This document shows, in pieces, positions 14,013 to 21,936 of a stretch of 25,993 bases of DNA. Source of the stretch: an uncultured Oscillospiraceae bacterium. GTDB lineage: Bacteria; Bacillota_A; Clostridia; Oscillospirales; Oscillospiraceae. The notes beneath the pieces are model-generated. The model searched no databases. It had not been told where the DNA came from and saw only the letters and a list, made by a program, of their open reading frames with translations. The position numbers and the translations under genes are program-made. Where the stretch lies: the NCBI GenBank assembly GCA_910584605.1, contig CAJUAW010000024.1, positions 1 through 25,993 on the forward strand, written 5' to 3'. How positions within the stretch are numbered: position 1 is the first letter of the stretch; each line of letters opens with the position of its first letter.

Positions 14013-14041
14013 TTTTCTTTTTGTATATTCATGTATATAAT
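14013..14041 (+). promoter_or_regulatory. Candidate promoter of the nusB-recN operon
   Basis: TTTTCT (14013-14018), 17 bases, TATAAT (14036-14041), about 43 bases before the nusB start. The -10 is consensus, the -35 poor. Confidence 0.5.
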
Positions 14042-14083
14042 ACTTTAGGAAGTTTATGGACCGAGAAACAGGAGGCTGTACCT

Positions 14084-14584
14084 ATGACAAGAAGCAGTGC
14101 GAGAGAAATCGCCATGCATATTATTTTTTCCCTTGGCTTTGACGACCGCAGCGCCCAGGAGGTACTGGACGCGGAGCTGAACCGGGAGCGGTTTCAGGAG
14201 CTGGCAGAAGAGCTGCCGCTGTATGAGCAGTTCCCCAATGAGAAGCAGGAACGCTACATACGGGAACTGGTCCAGGGCGTGTTTTCTCATGGACCGGAGC
14301 TGGATGACTGCATCAGCCGTTATTCGGTGGGATGGGCCTTTGCCCGGATTCCCCGCATGGCGGCGGCAGTTATGCGCACCGCCATGTACGAGGTGCTTTA
14401 TATGCCGGACATCCCCAACGCCGCCGCGATCAACGAGGCGGTGGAGATTGCGAAAAAGTATGAGCCGGTGGAGGTGGTCTCCTTTGTCAACGGCATTCTG
14501 GGCACCTTCGTCCGGACGGAATTTGAGGATACTCCGCCTAAGCCGGAGAAAACAGCGGACCCATCCAAGCAGGAGGAAGCATAA
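14084..14584 (+). CDS. nusB: Transcription antitermination factor NusB
   Basis: The 166-residue helical RNA-binding protein joins NusE (S10) on boxA RNA to keep polymerase moving through rRNA operons. Typical features are the N-terminal RSSAREIAMHIIFSLGF, the long central helices, and the C-terminal signature NAAAINEAVEIAKKYEPVEVVSFVNGILGTF. The ATG at 14084 has GGAGG eight bases upstream; the frame opens further upstream at 13847 but only through the preceding terminator. The C-terminal tail (TPPKPEKTADPSKQEEA) is a short charged extension. Its TAA shares a base with the next ATG (TAATG). Confidence 0.95.
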   Translation: MTRSSAREIAMHIIFSLGFDDRSAQEVLDAELNRERFQELAEELPLYEQFPNEKQERYIRELVQGVFSHGPELDDCISRYSVGWAFARIPRMAAAVMRTAMYEVLYMPDIPNAAAINEAVEIAKKYEPVEVVSFVNGILGTFVRTEFEDTPPKPEKTADPSKQEEA

Positions 14585-15516
14585 TGCCTGTTCTGGGATT
14601 GGATACCAGCAATTACACGACCTCTGCCGCCCTGTTTGACGGGCAGGCGGGCGAAAATCTCGGCCAGCTGCTGGAGGTGCGGTCCGGCGAGCTGGGGCTG
14701 CGTCAGAGCGAGGCTCTGTTTCAGCATGTAAGGCGTCTGCCGGAGCTTCTGGAGCGGCTGCTGGGGGAGCGCCCTGTGCTTCAGGCCGTGGGGGCCTCTA
14801 CCCGTCCCAGAGCGGTGGAGGGTTCCTATATGCCCTGCTTTCTGGCAGGGGAGTTCCAGGGCCGGGGAATCGCCGCCGCATTGGGAGTACCCTTTTACAG
14901 CCACTCCCATCAGCAGGGACACCTGGCCGCTGCCGCCTGGTCCGCTGGACGGCTCGACTTACTGGACGCGCCCTTCCTGGCTTGGCACCTGTCCGGCGGG
15001 ACCACAGAGCTGCTGCTGGTCAGGCCGGCGGGGACCTCTGTCGCCGCCGAGATCATCGGCGGCACCAGCGACCTGTCCGCCGGACAGCTTATTGACCGCA
15101 CCGGCCTGCTTCTGGGCCTTCCGTTCCCGGCGGGAAGGGCGCTGGATGGGCTGTACAGTCAGGCGAACGCCTGCTATGAGCCTCGTGTCAAGCTGAAAGA
15201 CCTTACCTTTTCTCTGTCCGGCATGGAGAACCAGGTCAAGGCTCTGGCCGAGGAGGGTGAGCTTCCGGCCAACATTGCCCGCTTCACGCTGGACGCCATT
15301 TCCAATGTGGTGTGGCGCGCGACCCAGGAGGCGCAGAGACAGTATCCCGGCCTGCCGGTCCTCTGCTCCGGAGGGGTAGCCTCGAACAGCCAGCTTCGGG
15401 CCGGACTGACCAAACTCTGCGGAGCGGTGTTTGCGGAGCCGCGTTACTCCACCGACAACGCCATGGGCACCGCCGTCCTCACCTGGAGGGCGGCGCAGAA
15501 GGAGGGTGCGCGATGA
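14584..15516 (+). CDS. TsaD/Kae1-like ASKHA protein (divergent paralogue of the tRNA t6A enzyme)
   Basis: The 310-residue protein has the TsaD fold: N-terminal GLDTSNYTTSAAL (TsaD usually GIETSCDETAAA), metal-site histidines in SHSHQQGH (H109, H113), LSGGTTELLL for phosphate binding, and YSTDNAMG with D291 as third ligand. The usual DDAAGEAFDK stretch reads TSDLSAGQLIDRTG. TsaD transfers threonylcarbamoyl to tRNA A37; this gene lies in the nusB-xseA gap where many clostridia carry such a paralogue, and the real tsaD normally sits elsewhere with tsaB/tsaE. The metal site is kept but several loops differ, so the reaction is uncertain. The start overlaps nusB by one base, and the stop overlaps xseA (ATGA). 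Confidence 0.85.
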   Translation: MPVLGLDTSNYTTSAALFDGQAGENLGQLLEVRSGELGLRQSEALFQHVRRLPELLERLLGERPVLQAVGASTRPRAVEGSYMPCFLAGEFQGRGIAAALGVPFYSHSHQQGHLAAAAWSAGRLDLLDAPFLAWHLSGGTTELLLVRPAGTSVAAEIIGGTSDLSAGQLIDRTGLLLGLPFPAGRALDGLYSQANACYEPRVKLKDLTFSLSGMENQVKALAEEGELPANIARFTLDAISNVVWRATQEAQRQYPGLPVLCSGGVASNSQLRAGLTKLCGAVFAEPRYSTDNAMGTAVLTWRAAQKEGAR

Positions 15517-16778
15517 GCGGACAAACGGATACAGTCTTGACCCCCAGTCAGGTGGGGGCATATGTGAACGGCATGCTGGCACGGGACCGGAGGATGGCCA
15601 AGCTGTCGGTGCAGGGCGAGGTGTCCAACTATACGGTCTCCAACAAAGGGCACCACTATTTTACGCTGAAGGATGAGGAGGGCTCGCTGCGGTGTGTGAT
15701 GTTTCAGGGCCGGGCCCAGTTTCTGCGGTTTCAGCTGCGGGACGGGATGCAGGTGATTGCCTCCGGTCAGGCGTCGGTCTATATCCCCAGCGGACAGTAC
15801 CAGCTGCGCTGCAATACGGTCCAGCCGGATGGGATCGGAGAGCTGGCTCTGGCCTTTGAGCAGCTGAAGGAAAAGCTGGACCGGGAGGGACTCTTCGATC
15901 CAGCGCACAAGAAACCGATCCCGGCCATACCCAAGCGGATCGCTCTGATCACCTCTCCCACCGGGGACGCGGTGCACGATATGATTGAGATCCTGGGGAA
16001 GCGGTGGCCGATGGCGGAGGTCCTCATTGTTCCGACCAGAGTCCAGGGCAAGGAGGCCCCCGGCGAAATCGCTGCCGCCATCCGCTGGGCGGACCAGCAT
16101 CAGATCGCGGATCTGCTGATCACCGGCCGGGGCGGAGGCTCCGTGGAGGAGTTGTGGGCCTTCAACGAGGAGGTCGTGGCCCGGGCCATCTACAACACCG
16201 AGACCCCGATCATGGCCGCTGTGGGCCATGAGCCGGATGTGACCATCGCAGACGCGGTCGCTGATTTCCGTGCCCGGACCCCCTCGAACGCAGCGGAGGA
16301 GGCGGTGCCCGACCAGGCAGTAGTCCGAAGGGCGCTTCTGCAGGACCAGAAGCGGCTGGAGGGCGCTTTGCTCCGAATCCTGGGCCGTTACCGCCAGAAC
16401 ATCAACCGGCTGGCCAACAGCCGCTCTATGACAGATCCCGCCTCCTTCTTCCGGGAAAAACGGCTGCGGCTGACCCACCAGCACAGCAAGCTCCTCCACA
16501 GTATGGAGCGTGCCGCCTCAGGAAATCGGGAACGGTTGAATACGCTGTCTGCCCGGCTGTCCAGCGGGATGGAGCGGACCACCTCCCGCAAGCGGGAGCA
16601 GATGAGGACCCAGGCCGCCGCCCTGGATGCGATGAGTCCTCTGAAGGTGCTGGCCCGGGGCTACTCCGTCGTCCAGCGAGAGGACGGAAAGGCCGTTCTC
16701 TCCACAAAGGATGTCCAGACCGGGGATAAGCTGAAGCTTACTCTGACAGACGGCAGCGTGAACTGCCGGGTATTATAG
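15513..16778 (+). CDS. xseA: Exodeoxyribonuclease VII large subunit
   Basis: The 421-residue catalytic subunit degrades single-stranded DNA in both directions together with XseB. It has an N-terminal OB fold (LTPSQVGAYVNGMLARDRRMAKLSVQGEVSNY), the nuclease core RIALITSPTGDAVHDMI, VLIVPTRVQG, GRGGGSVEELWAFNEE and AVGHEPDVTIADAVADFRA, then a long coiled-coil region for XseB binding and a C-terminal GYSVV strand. The ATG at 15513 follows GGAGG by eight bases; the open frame before it runs antiphase through the TsaD-like gene. xseB begins 14 bases after the stop. Confidence 0.97.
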   Translation: MSGQTDTVLTPSQVGAYVNGMLARDRRMAKLSVQGEVSNYTVSNKGHHYFTLKDEEGSLRCVMFQGRAQFLRFQLRDGMQVIASGQASVYIPSGQYQLRCNTVQPDGIGELALAFEQLKEKLDREGLFDPAHKKPIPAIPKRIALITSPTGDAVHDMIEILGKRWPMAEVLIVPTRVQGKEAPGEIAAAIRWADQHQIADLLITGRGGGSVEELWAFNEEVVARAIYNTETPIMAAVGHEPDVTIADAVADFRARTPSNAAEEAVPDQAVVRRALLQDQKRLEGALLRILGRYRQNINRLANSRSMTDPASFFREKRLRLTHQHSKLLHSMERAASGNRERLNTLSARLSSGMERTTSRKREQMRTQAAALDAMSPLKVLARGYSVVQREDGKAVLSTKDVQTGDKLKLTLTDGSVNCRVL

Positions 16779-16792
16779 AAGGGAGTACATTG

Positions 16793-17017
16793 ATGGACGA
16801 GAAAAATCTGGATTTTGAGCATGCCATGGTCCGGCTGGAGAATATCGTGGCCTTGCTGGAGAAGGGCGACGCGCCCCTGGGGCAGGCCATGGCGCTGTTT
16901 GAGGAGGGTGCCATGCTGCTGCGGGAGTGTACCCGGCAGCTGGACGAAGCGGAGCAGAAGGTGACACTGCTTACCGCAGCGCCCACCGTTCCAGCGGATG
17001 ACAGGGCGCCGTTCTGA
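16793..17017 (+). CDS. xseB: Exodeoxyribonuclease VII small subunit
   Basis: The 74-residue protein is a helical hairpin that binds the coiled coil of XseA; the pattern FEHAMVRLENIVALLEKGDAPLGQAM and LFEEGAMLLRECTRQLDEAEQKV is diagnostic. An ATG at 16793 has GGGAG seven bases upstream; an in-phase TTG directly before it is less likely. Confidence 0.95.
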   Translation: MDEKNLDFEHAMVRLENIVALLEKGDAPLGQAMALFEEGAMLLRECTRQLDEAEQKVTLLTAAPTVPADDRAPF

Positions 17018-17030
17018 GGTGTTGGGTAAC

Positions 17031-17909
17031 ATGGAAAAAGGCTTTACAAAGCAGATGGCACAGGACCTTGCCATGATAGCAGACTGTCTGAAGCAGGTTT
17101 TTGCAGGACATGTCCGGTATGCCGGTCTGCAGGAGGCGATGGAGTATTCTCTGATGGCGGGAGGCAAACGAATCCGGCCGGTCCTCACCCTGGAGACCTG
17201 CCGCCTGTGCGGCGGAGCCCCGGAGGCTGCACTGCCCTTTGCCTGTGCCGTAGAGATGGTCCACACCTACTCCTTGATCCACGACGACCTGCCCGCCATG
17301 GATAATGATGACCTGCGCCGGGGACTCCCAACCAACCATGTGGTCTACGGGGAGGCCACTGCCATCCTGGCGGGGGACGCCCTCCTCACCGCCGCCTTTG
17401 AGCAGCTGACACGGACAGATCTGCCTGCGGAACGGATCGTGGAGGCGGTGCGGTGTCTGTCTCAGGCCGCCGGCTCCGCCGGGATGGCGGGGGGACAGGC
17501 GCTGGATATGGCAGGCGAGGGCCGCGCCCTGGGCCGGGAGGAGCTGGAGCTTCTTCAAAGCCTGAAAACAGGGGCGCTCCTGTCCGCCGCTGCGGAGCTG
17601 GGCTGCATCGCCGCCGGAGGAACTGCCGGACAGCGGGCCCAGGTGCGCGCCTACGCCCAGGCTCTGGGCCAGGCATTTCAGATTCGGGACGATATGCTGG
17701 ATGTCACCAGCTCAGAGGAGGAGCTAGGCAAGCCGGTTGGCTCGGATCAGGTCAACGGGAAGAGCACGTTTGTGACCGCACTGGGTCTGGACGGCTGTGC
17801 CATGCGGATCGAGCAGCTGACCCAGCAGGGGATCGAGGCGCTCAGCGGCTTTGCCGCCCCTGAGTTTCATATCTGGCTGGCCCGGCAGCTGGCCCAGCGG
17901 ACGAACTGA
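17031..17909 (+). CDS. ispA: Polyprenyl (farnesyl/geranyl) diphosphate synthase
   Basis: The 292-residue trans-prenyltransferase condenses IPP with allylic diphosphates to make farnesyl diphosphate for undecaprenyl and quinone chains. It has GGKRIRP (44-50), the first aspartate-rich motif DDLPAMD (85-91), GDALLT and the second motif DDMLD (220-224). It is an all-helical cytosolic enzyme. The start at 17031 gives the typical N terminus (MEKGFTKQMAQDL) with GAGG about 10 bases upstream; an ATG at 16998 would overlap xseB. dxs follows after 18 bases, so the precursor enzyme and the chain-making enzyme are coexpressed. Confidence 0.95.
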   Translation: MEKGFTKQMAQDLAMIADCLKQVFAGHVRYAGLQEAMEYSLMAGGKRIRPVLTLETCRLCGGAPEAALPFACAVEMVHTYSLIHDDLPAMDNDDLRRGLPTNHVVYGEATAILAGDALLTAAFEQLTRTDLPAERIVEAVRCLSQAAGSAGMAGGQALDMAGEGRALGREELELLQSLKTGALLSAAAELGCIAAGGTAGQRAQVRAYAQALGQAFQIRDDMLDVTSSEEELGKPVGSDQVNGKSTFVTALGLDGCAMRIEQLTQQGIEALSGFAAPEFHIWLARQLAQRTN

Positions 17910-17927
17910 GTCCAGGAGGAATCGCTT

Positions 17928-19784
17928 TTGACTGCACCCGCCATAAAACATGAATACGCCCCCATCCTCTCCCGCCTGAGTGACCAGGAGGGAGAGGCTT
18001 TGTGCGCCCAGCTGCGCCAGGAGCTGGTGGAGGATGTCGCCCGGACGGGAGGGCATCTGGCCTCCAACCTGGGGGCGGTGGAGTTGACGGTGGCCCTCCA
18101 CCGGGTGTTTGACACCTCGGTGGACCGGCTGGTCTTTGACGTGGGCCACCAGTGCTACCCTCACAAGATTCTGACCGGCCGCCGGGAAAACATGTCCGGT
18201 CTGCGGCAGTACGGCGGTATCGCCGGTTTCCCAAAGCCCAACGAGAGTGTCCACGACGCCTTTATCGCCGGACACGCCTCCAACTCGGTGGCGGTGGCGC
18301 TGGGGATGGCCCGGGCCAGAGCGGTCCTGGGGGAGGATTACCAGGTGATCGCCCTCATTGGCGACGGCGCTCTCACAGGCGGGCTGGCCTATGAGGGACT
18401 GTCCAACGCAGGAAAATGCGGCCAGCAGCTGCTGGTCATCCTCAACGACAACGGCATGTCCATTACCCCCAACGTAGGAGGGGTGGCGGACCATTTGGCA
18501 AAGCAGCGGCTGAAGCCCCAGTATCTCACCTTTAAAAAACACTACCGCCGCATTATGAAGAAAACCGCTCCAGGCCGGGCGGTGTACCGGGTGACGCACC
18601 AGCTCAAGCAGGCGCTGAAGCAGGCTCTGCTGCCCTGCAGCATGTTTGAGGATATGGGCTTCCGATACCTTGGCCCGGTGGACGGCCACAATCTGTCCTT
18701 CCTGACCCGGATTTTGCGGTATGCCAAGGAGATGGAGGAGCCGGTCCTGCTCCATGTCAAGACGGTGAAGGGGAAGGGATTTGTGCCCGCAGAGGAAAAT
18801 CCGGACGCGTTCCATGGCATCGCGCCCTTTGACCCGCACACTGGAGCGCTGAAGCGGGAGCCGGGCGAGAATTTTTCCACCGTGTTTGGCCGGACTCTGG
18901 TCCGCATGGCGCATCAGGACAAGCGGGTGTGCGCCATCACAGCGGCTATGACCGGGGGAACGGGGCTGGAACGCTTCGCTCAAACCTTCCCAGACCGCTT
19001 TTTTGACGTGGGCATCGCGGAGGGCTGTGCCGCTTCCATGGCTGCAGGGATGGCCAAGCAGGGCGTGATCCCTGTTTTTGCGGTATACTCCACCTTTTTG
19101 CAGCGGGCCTACGATATGCTCCTCCACGACGCGGCCATCGACAACCTCCACGTGGTGCTGGGGGTGGACCGCGCCGGGCTGGTGGGAGACGACGGCGAAA
19201 CCCATCACGGCGTATTCGATGCGGCCTATTTGGACAGTGTGCCCAACATGACGGTGCTGGCTCCCGCCAGTTTTGCCGAGCTGGAGGTCATGCTGGAGCG
19301 TGCTCTGTTCCGCTTGAACGGTCCGGTGGCGGTACGCTATCCAAGGGGCGGCGAGGGCCGGTATGTGGGCACCAGCGGGGACGGTCCGGCCGCAATCCTG
19401 CGCTGGGGAGGCGACATCACCCTGGTGAGCTATGGGACTGAGATCAACGATGTTTTGGAGGCCGCCGAGCTGCTGGAGGTGCAGGGCATTCAGGCGGAGA
19501 TCGTAAAGCTAAATCAGATTACACCCCTTGTCCCGGAGCTGGTAGAGCTGTCGGTCCGAAAGACGGGGGTCCTGCTGGTGGCGGAGGAGCAGGCGGCCAG
19601 AGGCAGTGTTGGGCAGCGGCTGGCCGCCTGTCTGGAGGTGGCCGGACTGCCCGCAAAGATGGTTCTGGTCAGCTGCGGCGAGGGCTTTGTCCCCCACGGA
19701 GCCGCGGCTCTTCTGAAACGGGACCTGTCTCTGGACGGGGCGGGGCTGGCGAAAAAAGCATTGGAGGTGTTGGGCCGTGGCTAA
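17928..19784 (+). CDS. dxs: 1-deoxy-D-xylulose-5-phosphate synthase
   Basis: The 618-residue thiamine diphosphate enzyme joins pyruvate and glyceraldehyde 3-phosphate in the first step of the MEP isoprenoid pathway. Landmarks are GGHLASNLG (41-49), VGHQCYPHKILTGR (72-85), the ThDP/Mg motif GDGALTGG (145-152) with NDNGMSI, then the transketolase pyrimidine domain (about 305-475, MAAGMAKQG, DRAGLVGDDGETHHG) and the C-terminal domain. The start is a TTG at 17928 with AGGAGG seven to eight bases upstream. Length and motifs are complete. It overlaps tlyA by eight bases. Confidence 0.97.
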   Translation: MTAPAIKHEYAPILSRLSDQEGEALCAQLRQELVEDVARTGGHLASNLGAVELTVALHRVFDTSVDRLVFDVGHQCYPHKILTGRRENMSGLRQYGGIAGFPKPNESVHDAFIAGHASNSVAVALGMARARAVLGEDYQVIALIGDGALTGGLAYEGLSNAGKCGQQLLVILNDNGMSITPNVGGVADHLAKQRLKPQYLTFKKHYRRIMKKTAPGRAVYRVTHQLKQALKQALLPCSMFEDMGFRYLGPVDGHNLSFLTRILRYAKEMEEPVLLHVKTVKGKGFVPAEENPDAFHGIAPFDPHTGALKREPGENFSTVFGRTLVRMAHQDKRVCAITAAMTGGTGLERFAQTFPDRFFDVGIAEGCAASMAAGMAKQGVIPVFAVYSTFLQRAYDMLLHDAAIDNLHVVLGVDRAGLVGDDGETHHGVFDAAYLDSVPNMTVLAPASFAELEVMLERALFRLNGPVAVRYPRGGEGRYVGTSGDGPAAILRWGGDITLVSYGTEINDVLEAAELLEVQGIQAEIVKLNQITPLVPELVELSVRKTGVLLVAEEQAARGSVGQRLAACLEVAGLPAKMVLVSCGEGFVPHGAAALLKRDLSLDGAGLAKKALEVLGRG

Positions 19785-20589
19785 AAAGCGTCTGGATGTG
19801 GCGGTCACAGAGCTTGGTCTGGCGGAGAGCCGTCAAAAGGCACAGGCCCTGATCATGGCTGGAGAGGTCTATGTCAACGGTCAAAAGCAGCTGAAGGCGG
19901 GGACCTCTGTGGAGGAGGACGATGCCGTTGAGGTCCGGGGAAAGAAGCCCCTCCGCTATGTGAGCCGGGGCGGACTGAAGCTGGAAAAGGCTGTCTCCCT
20001 GTGGCCGATCAACCTGAAGGACAAGGTCTGTGCCGACATCGGCGCGTCCACCGGCGGATTTACCGACTGCATGCTCCAGAACGGGGCGCGTCTGGTGTAC
20101 GCGGTGGATGTGGGCTACAATCAGCTGGACTGGAAGCTGCGCACCCACCCTCAGGTGGTGTGCATGGAGCGCACCAACGCGCGGTATTTGACGAAAGAGC
20201 ACATCCCAGAACCGCTGGATTTTTTTTCCGTGGACGTCTCCTTTATCTCACTTAGCCTGATCCTGCCCGCTCTGCGTCCTCTGATGAAGGAGGACGGGCA
20301 GGCGGTGTGTCTGGTCAAGCCTCAGTTTGAGGCGGGGAAGGAAAAGGTGGGCAAAAAAGGGGTCGTCCGGGAGCCGGCCGTCCATTTGGAGGTGCTGGAG
20401 CATTTTTTGGAGCACGCCGCTCAGGCGGGATTTTCGGTTAACGACATCACCTTTTCCCCCATAAAGGGGCCGGAGGGCAATATCGAGTACCTGGGCTGTC
20501 TGCAAGCGGGAGAGGGGACCGCCTACAAGGGGGATTTGAAGGCACTGGTGGAGCAGTCCCACAACGCCTGGAAGGAGGAGCGGATATGA
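19777..20589 (+). CDS. tlyA: TlyA family rRNA 2'-O-methyltransferase (S4 plus FtsJ-like)
   Basis: The 270-residue protein has an S4 RNA-binding domain (about 1-60, KKRLDVAVTELGLAESRQKAQ, AGEVYVNGQ), then a linker RYVSRGGLKLEKA and a SAM-binding FtsJ-type domain with ADIGASTGGFTDCML (86-100), AVDVGYNQLDWKLR and FFSVDVSFISLS. In actinobacteria TlyA 2'-O-methylates 16S and 23S rRNA and sets capreomycin sensitivity; the clostridial role is inferred. The start is a GTG inside the end of dxs with GGAGGTG seven bases upstream. The stop overlaps nadK (ATGA). Confidence 0.93.
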   Translation: MAKKRLDVAVTELGLAESRQKAQALIMAGEVYVNGQKQLKAGTSVEEDDAVEVRGKKPLRYVSRGGLKLEKAVSLWPINLKDKVCADIGASTGGFTDCMLQNGARLVYAVDVGYNQLDWKLRTHPQVVCMERTNARYLTKEHIPEPLDFFSVDVSFISLSLILPALRPLMKEDGQAVCLVKPQFEAGKEKVGKKGVVREPAVHLEVLEHFLEHAAQAGFSVNDITFSPIKGPEGNIEYLGCLQAGEGTAYKGDLKALVEQSHNAWKEERI

Positions 20590-21458
20590 AGATCGTACTC
20601 AGCTCCAACCCATACCGGGACAAGGGACTGCGGGCCGCTCTGGAGGCCAAGCGGGTGCTGGAGCATGCCGGAGCCAAAACGGTGATGTGCCTGCCCTTTC
20701 AGCCTAAAAAAGGAGATCGGCTGGATCTGCCCCGGCAGCTGCCGCTGTCCCAGCTGGACAAGGAGCTGGCCACCGCCGACCTGCTCATCTGCTTTGGCGG
20801 GGACGGCACGATCCTTCACGCCGCCCGGGACGCCGCCTTTCACGAGGTGCCCATCCTGGGAGTCAACATGGGCAGCGTTGGGTTCATGGCGGAGCTGGAG
20901 CGCGGCGAGCTGCCGCTCCTGGCTCCGCTGGCCCACGGGATGTACACCATTGAGGAGCGGATGATGCTGGATGTGAATGTACTCCGGGGGGACCGGCTGA
21001 TCAGCAAGGATGTGGCGCTCAATGACGCGGTCATCTCAAAGGGCTCTATGGCTCGGGTGGCCGAGATGGAGGTGCTGGCAGACCGTGTAAAGGTGACTGC
21101 CATTACAGGAGACGGCGTTATTATTGCCTCGCCCACCGGTTCCACCGCCTACTCCATGTCGGCAGGAGGCCCCATTGTGGAACCCACCTCCAAAAGCATT
21201 ATCGTCACCCCCGTCTGCGCCCATCAGCTGGCCGCACGGGCTATGGTGCTGGCCCCGGAGCGAGTGGTCACCGTCCAGCTTCCCAGAGGGAATCGCAAGT
21301 ATTTATACTTGTCAGTGGACGGCGGCAAAGCGGTCCGGCTGTCGGGAGGTGACCGGGTGGAAATCGGCTGCTCCCAGCGGGTCACCCAACTGGTCCGTTT
21401 GGCGGACCGCAGCTTTTACCAGATCATCAATCAAAAGCTGGGAGGGTTGAGCCAATGA
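20586..21458 (+). CDS. nadK: NAD kinase
   Basis: The 290-residue ATP-NAD kinase makes NADP. It carries the GGDGT motif (71-75, CFGGDGTILHAARDA), GVNMGSVGFMAEL, the NE/D loop near VALNDAVISKGSMARVAEMEV and the conserved VIIASPTGSTAYSMSAGGPIV. The ATG overlaps the tlyA stop, and its own stop overlaps argR, both as ATGA, suggesting strict translational coupling of tlyA, nadK and argR. It is complete and ordinary. Confidence 0.97.
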   Translation: MKIVLSSNPYRDKGLRAALEAKRVLEHAGAKTVMCLPFQPKKGDRLDLPRQLPLSQLDKELATADLLICFGGDGTILHAARDAAFHEVPILGVNMGSVGFMAELERGELPLLAPLAHGMYTIEERMMLDVNVLRGDRLISKDVALNDAVISKGSMARVAEMEVLADRVKVTAITGDGVIIASPTGSTAYSMSAGGPIVEPTSKSIIVTPVCAHQLAARAMVLAPERVVTVQLPRGNRKYLYLSVDGGKAVRLSGGDRVEIGCSQRVTQLVRLADRSFYQIINQKLGGLSQ

Positions 21459-21907
21459 AGAACGTACGGCAGAGCGAGATTCTGAATATTGTGCAGTCCA
21501 AGGACATCGACACCCAGGAACAGCTGCTGGAAGAGCTGCGGACCCGGGGCTTTACAACAACGCAGGCCACCATTTCCCGGGATATCAAGGAGCTCCGCCT
21601 GGTTAAGGAGCTGACCGGCTCCGGCGGCTACCGCTACGCGCTGTCGGAGCGAAAGACGTCCTCCACATCGGATGTCCGTCTGCGCAACATTTTTAAAGAG
21701 GGGGTGCTCTCGGTGGACGTCGCCCAAAATATCGTCGTGGTCCGCACGATGCCTGGGCTTGCGTCCGCCGCCTGCTCCGCGCTGGACGCTATGGAGATCG
21801 ACGGCATGGTGGGCAGTTTGGCGGGGGATGACACCGGCATCCTGATCATGCGGGACAACTCCTTTGCTCAGCAGTTCAACAGTGAGGTGCACAAGCTTCT
21901 GCGCTAA
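21455..21907 (+). CDS. argR: Arginine repressor ArgR/AhrC
   Basis: The 150-residue regulator senses arginine. The N-terminal winged helix (1-70) contains RQSEILNIVQSKDIDTQEQLLEEL and the recognition part TTTQATISRDIKELRL (41-47 core); the C-terminal hexamerisation domain contains SLAGDDTGIL with the arginine-binding GDDT (124-127). It controls arginine synthesis and catabolism genes by binding ARG boxes. I saw no obvious ARG box in front of this operon. The argR-recN order is conserved in many Firmicutes. recN follows after 29 bases. Confidence 0.96.
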   Translation: MKNVRQSEILNIVQSKDIDTQEQLLEELRTRGFTTTQATISRDIKELRLVKELTGSGGYRYALSERKTSSTSDVRLRNIFKEGVLSVDVAQNIVVVRTMPGLASAACSALDAMEIDGMVGSLAGDDTGILIMRDNSFAQQFNSEVHKLLR

Positions 21908-21936
21908 ATGAAGGGATCGGAAAGAGAGGGAAAAGG

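Noticed and set aside
17724..19208. Long minus-strand frame across ispA and dxs
   Set aside because: Shadow of dxs, no ribosome binding site and no recognisable motif.
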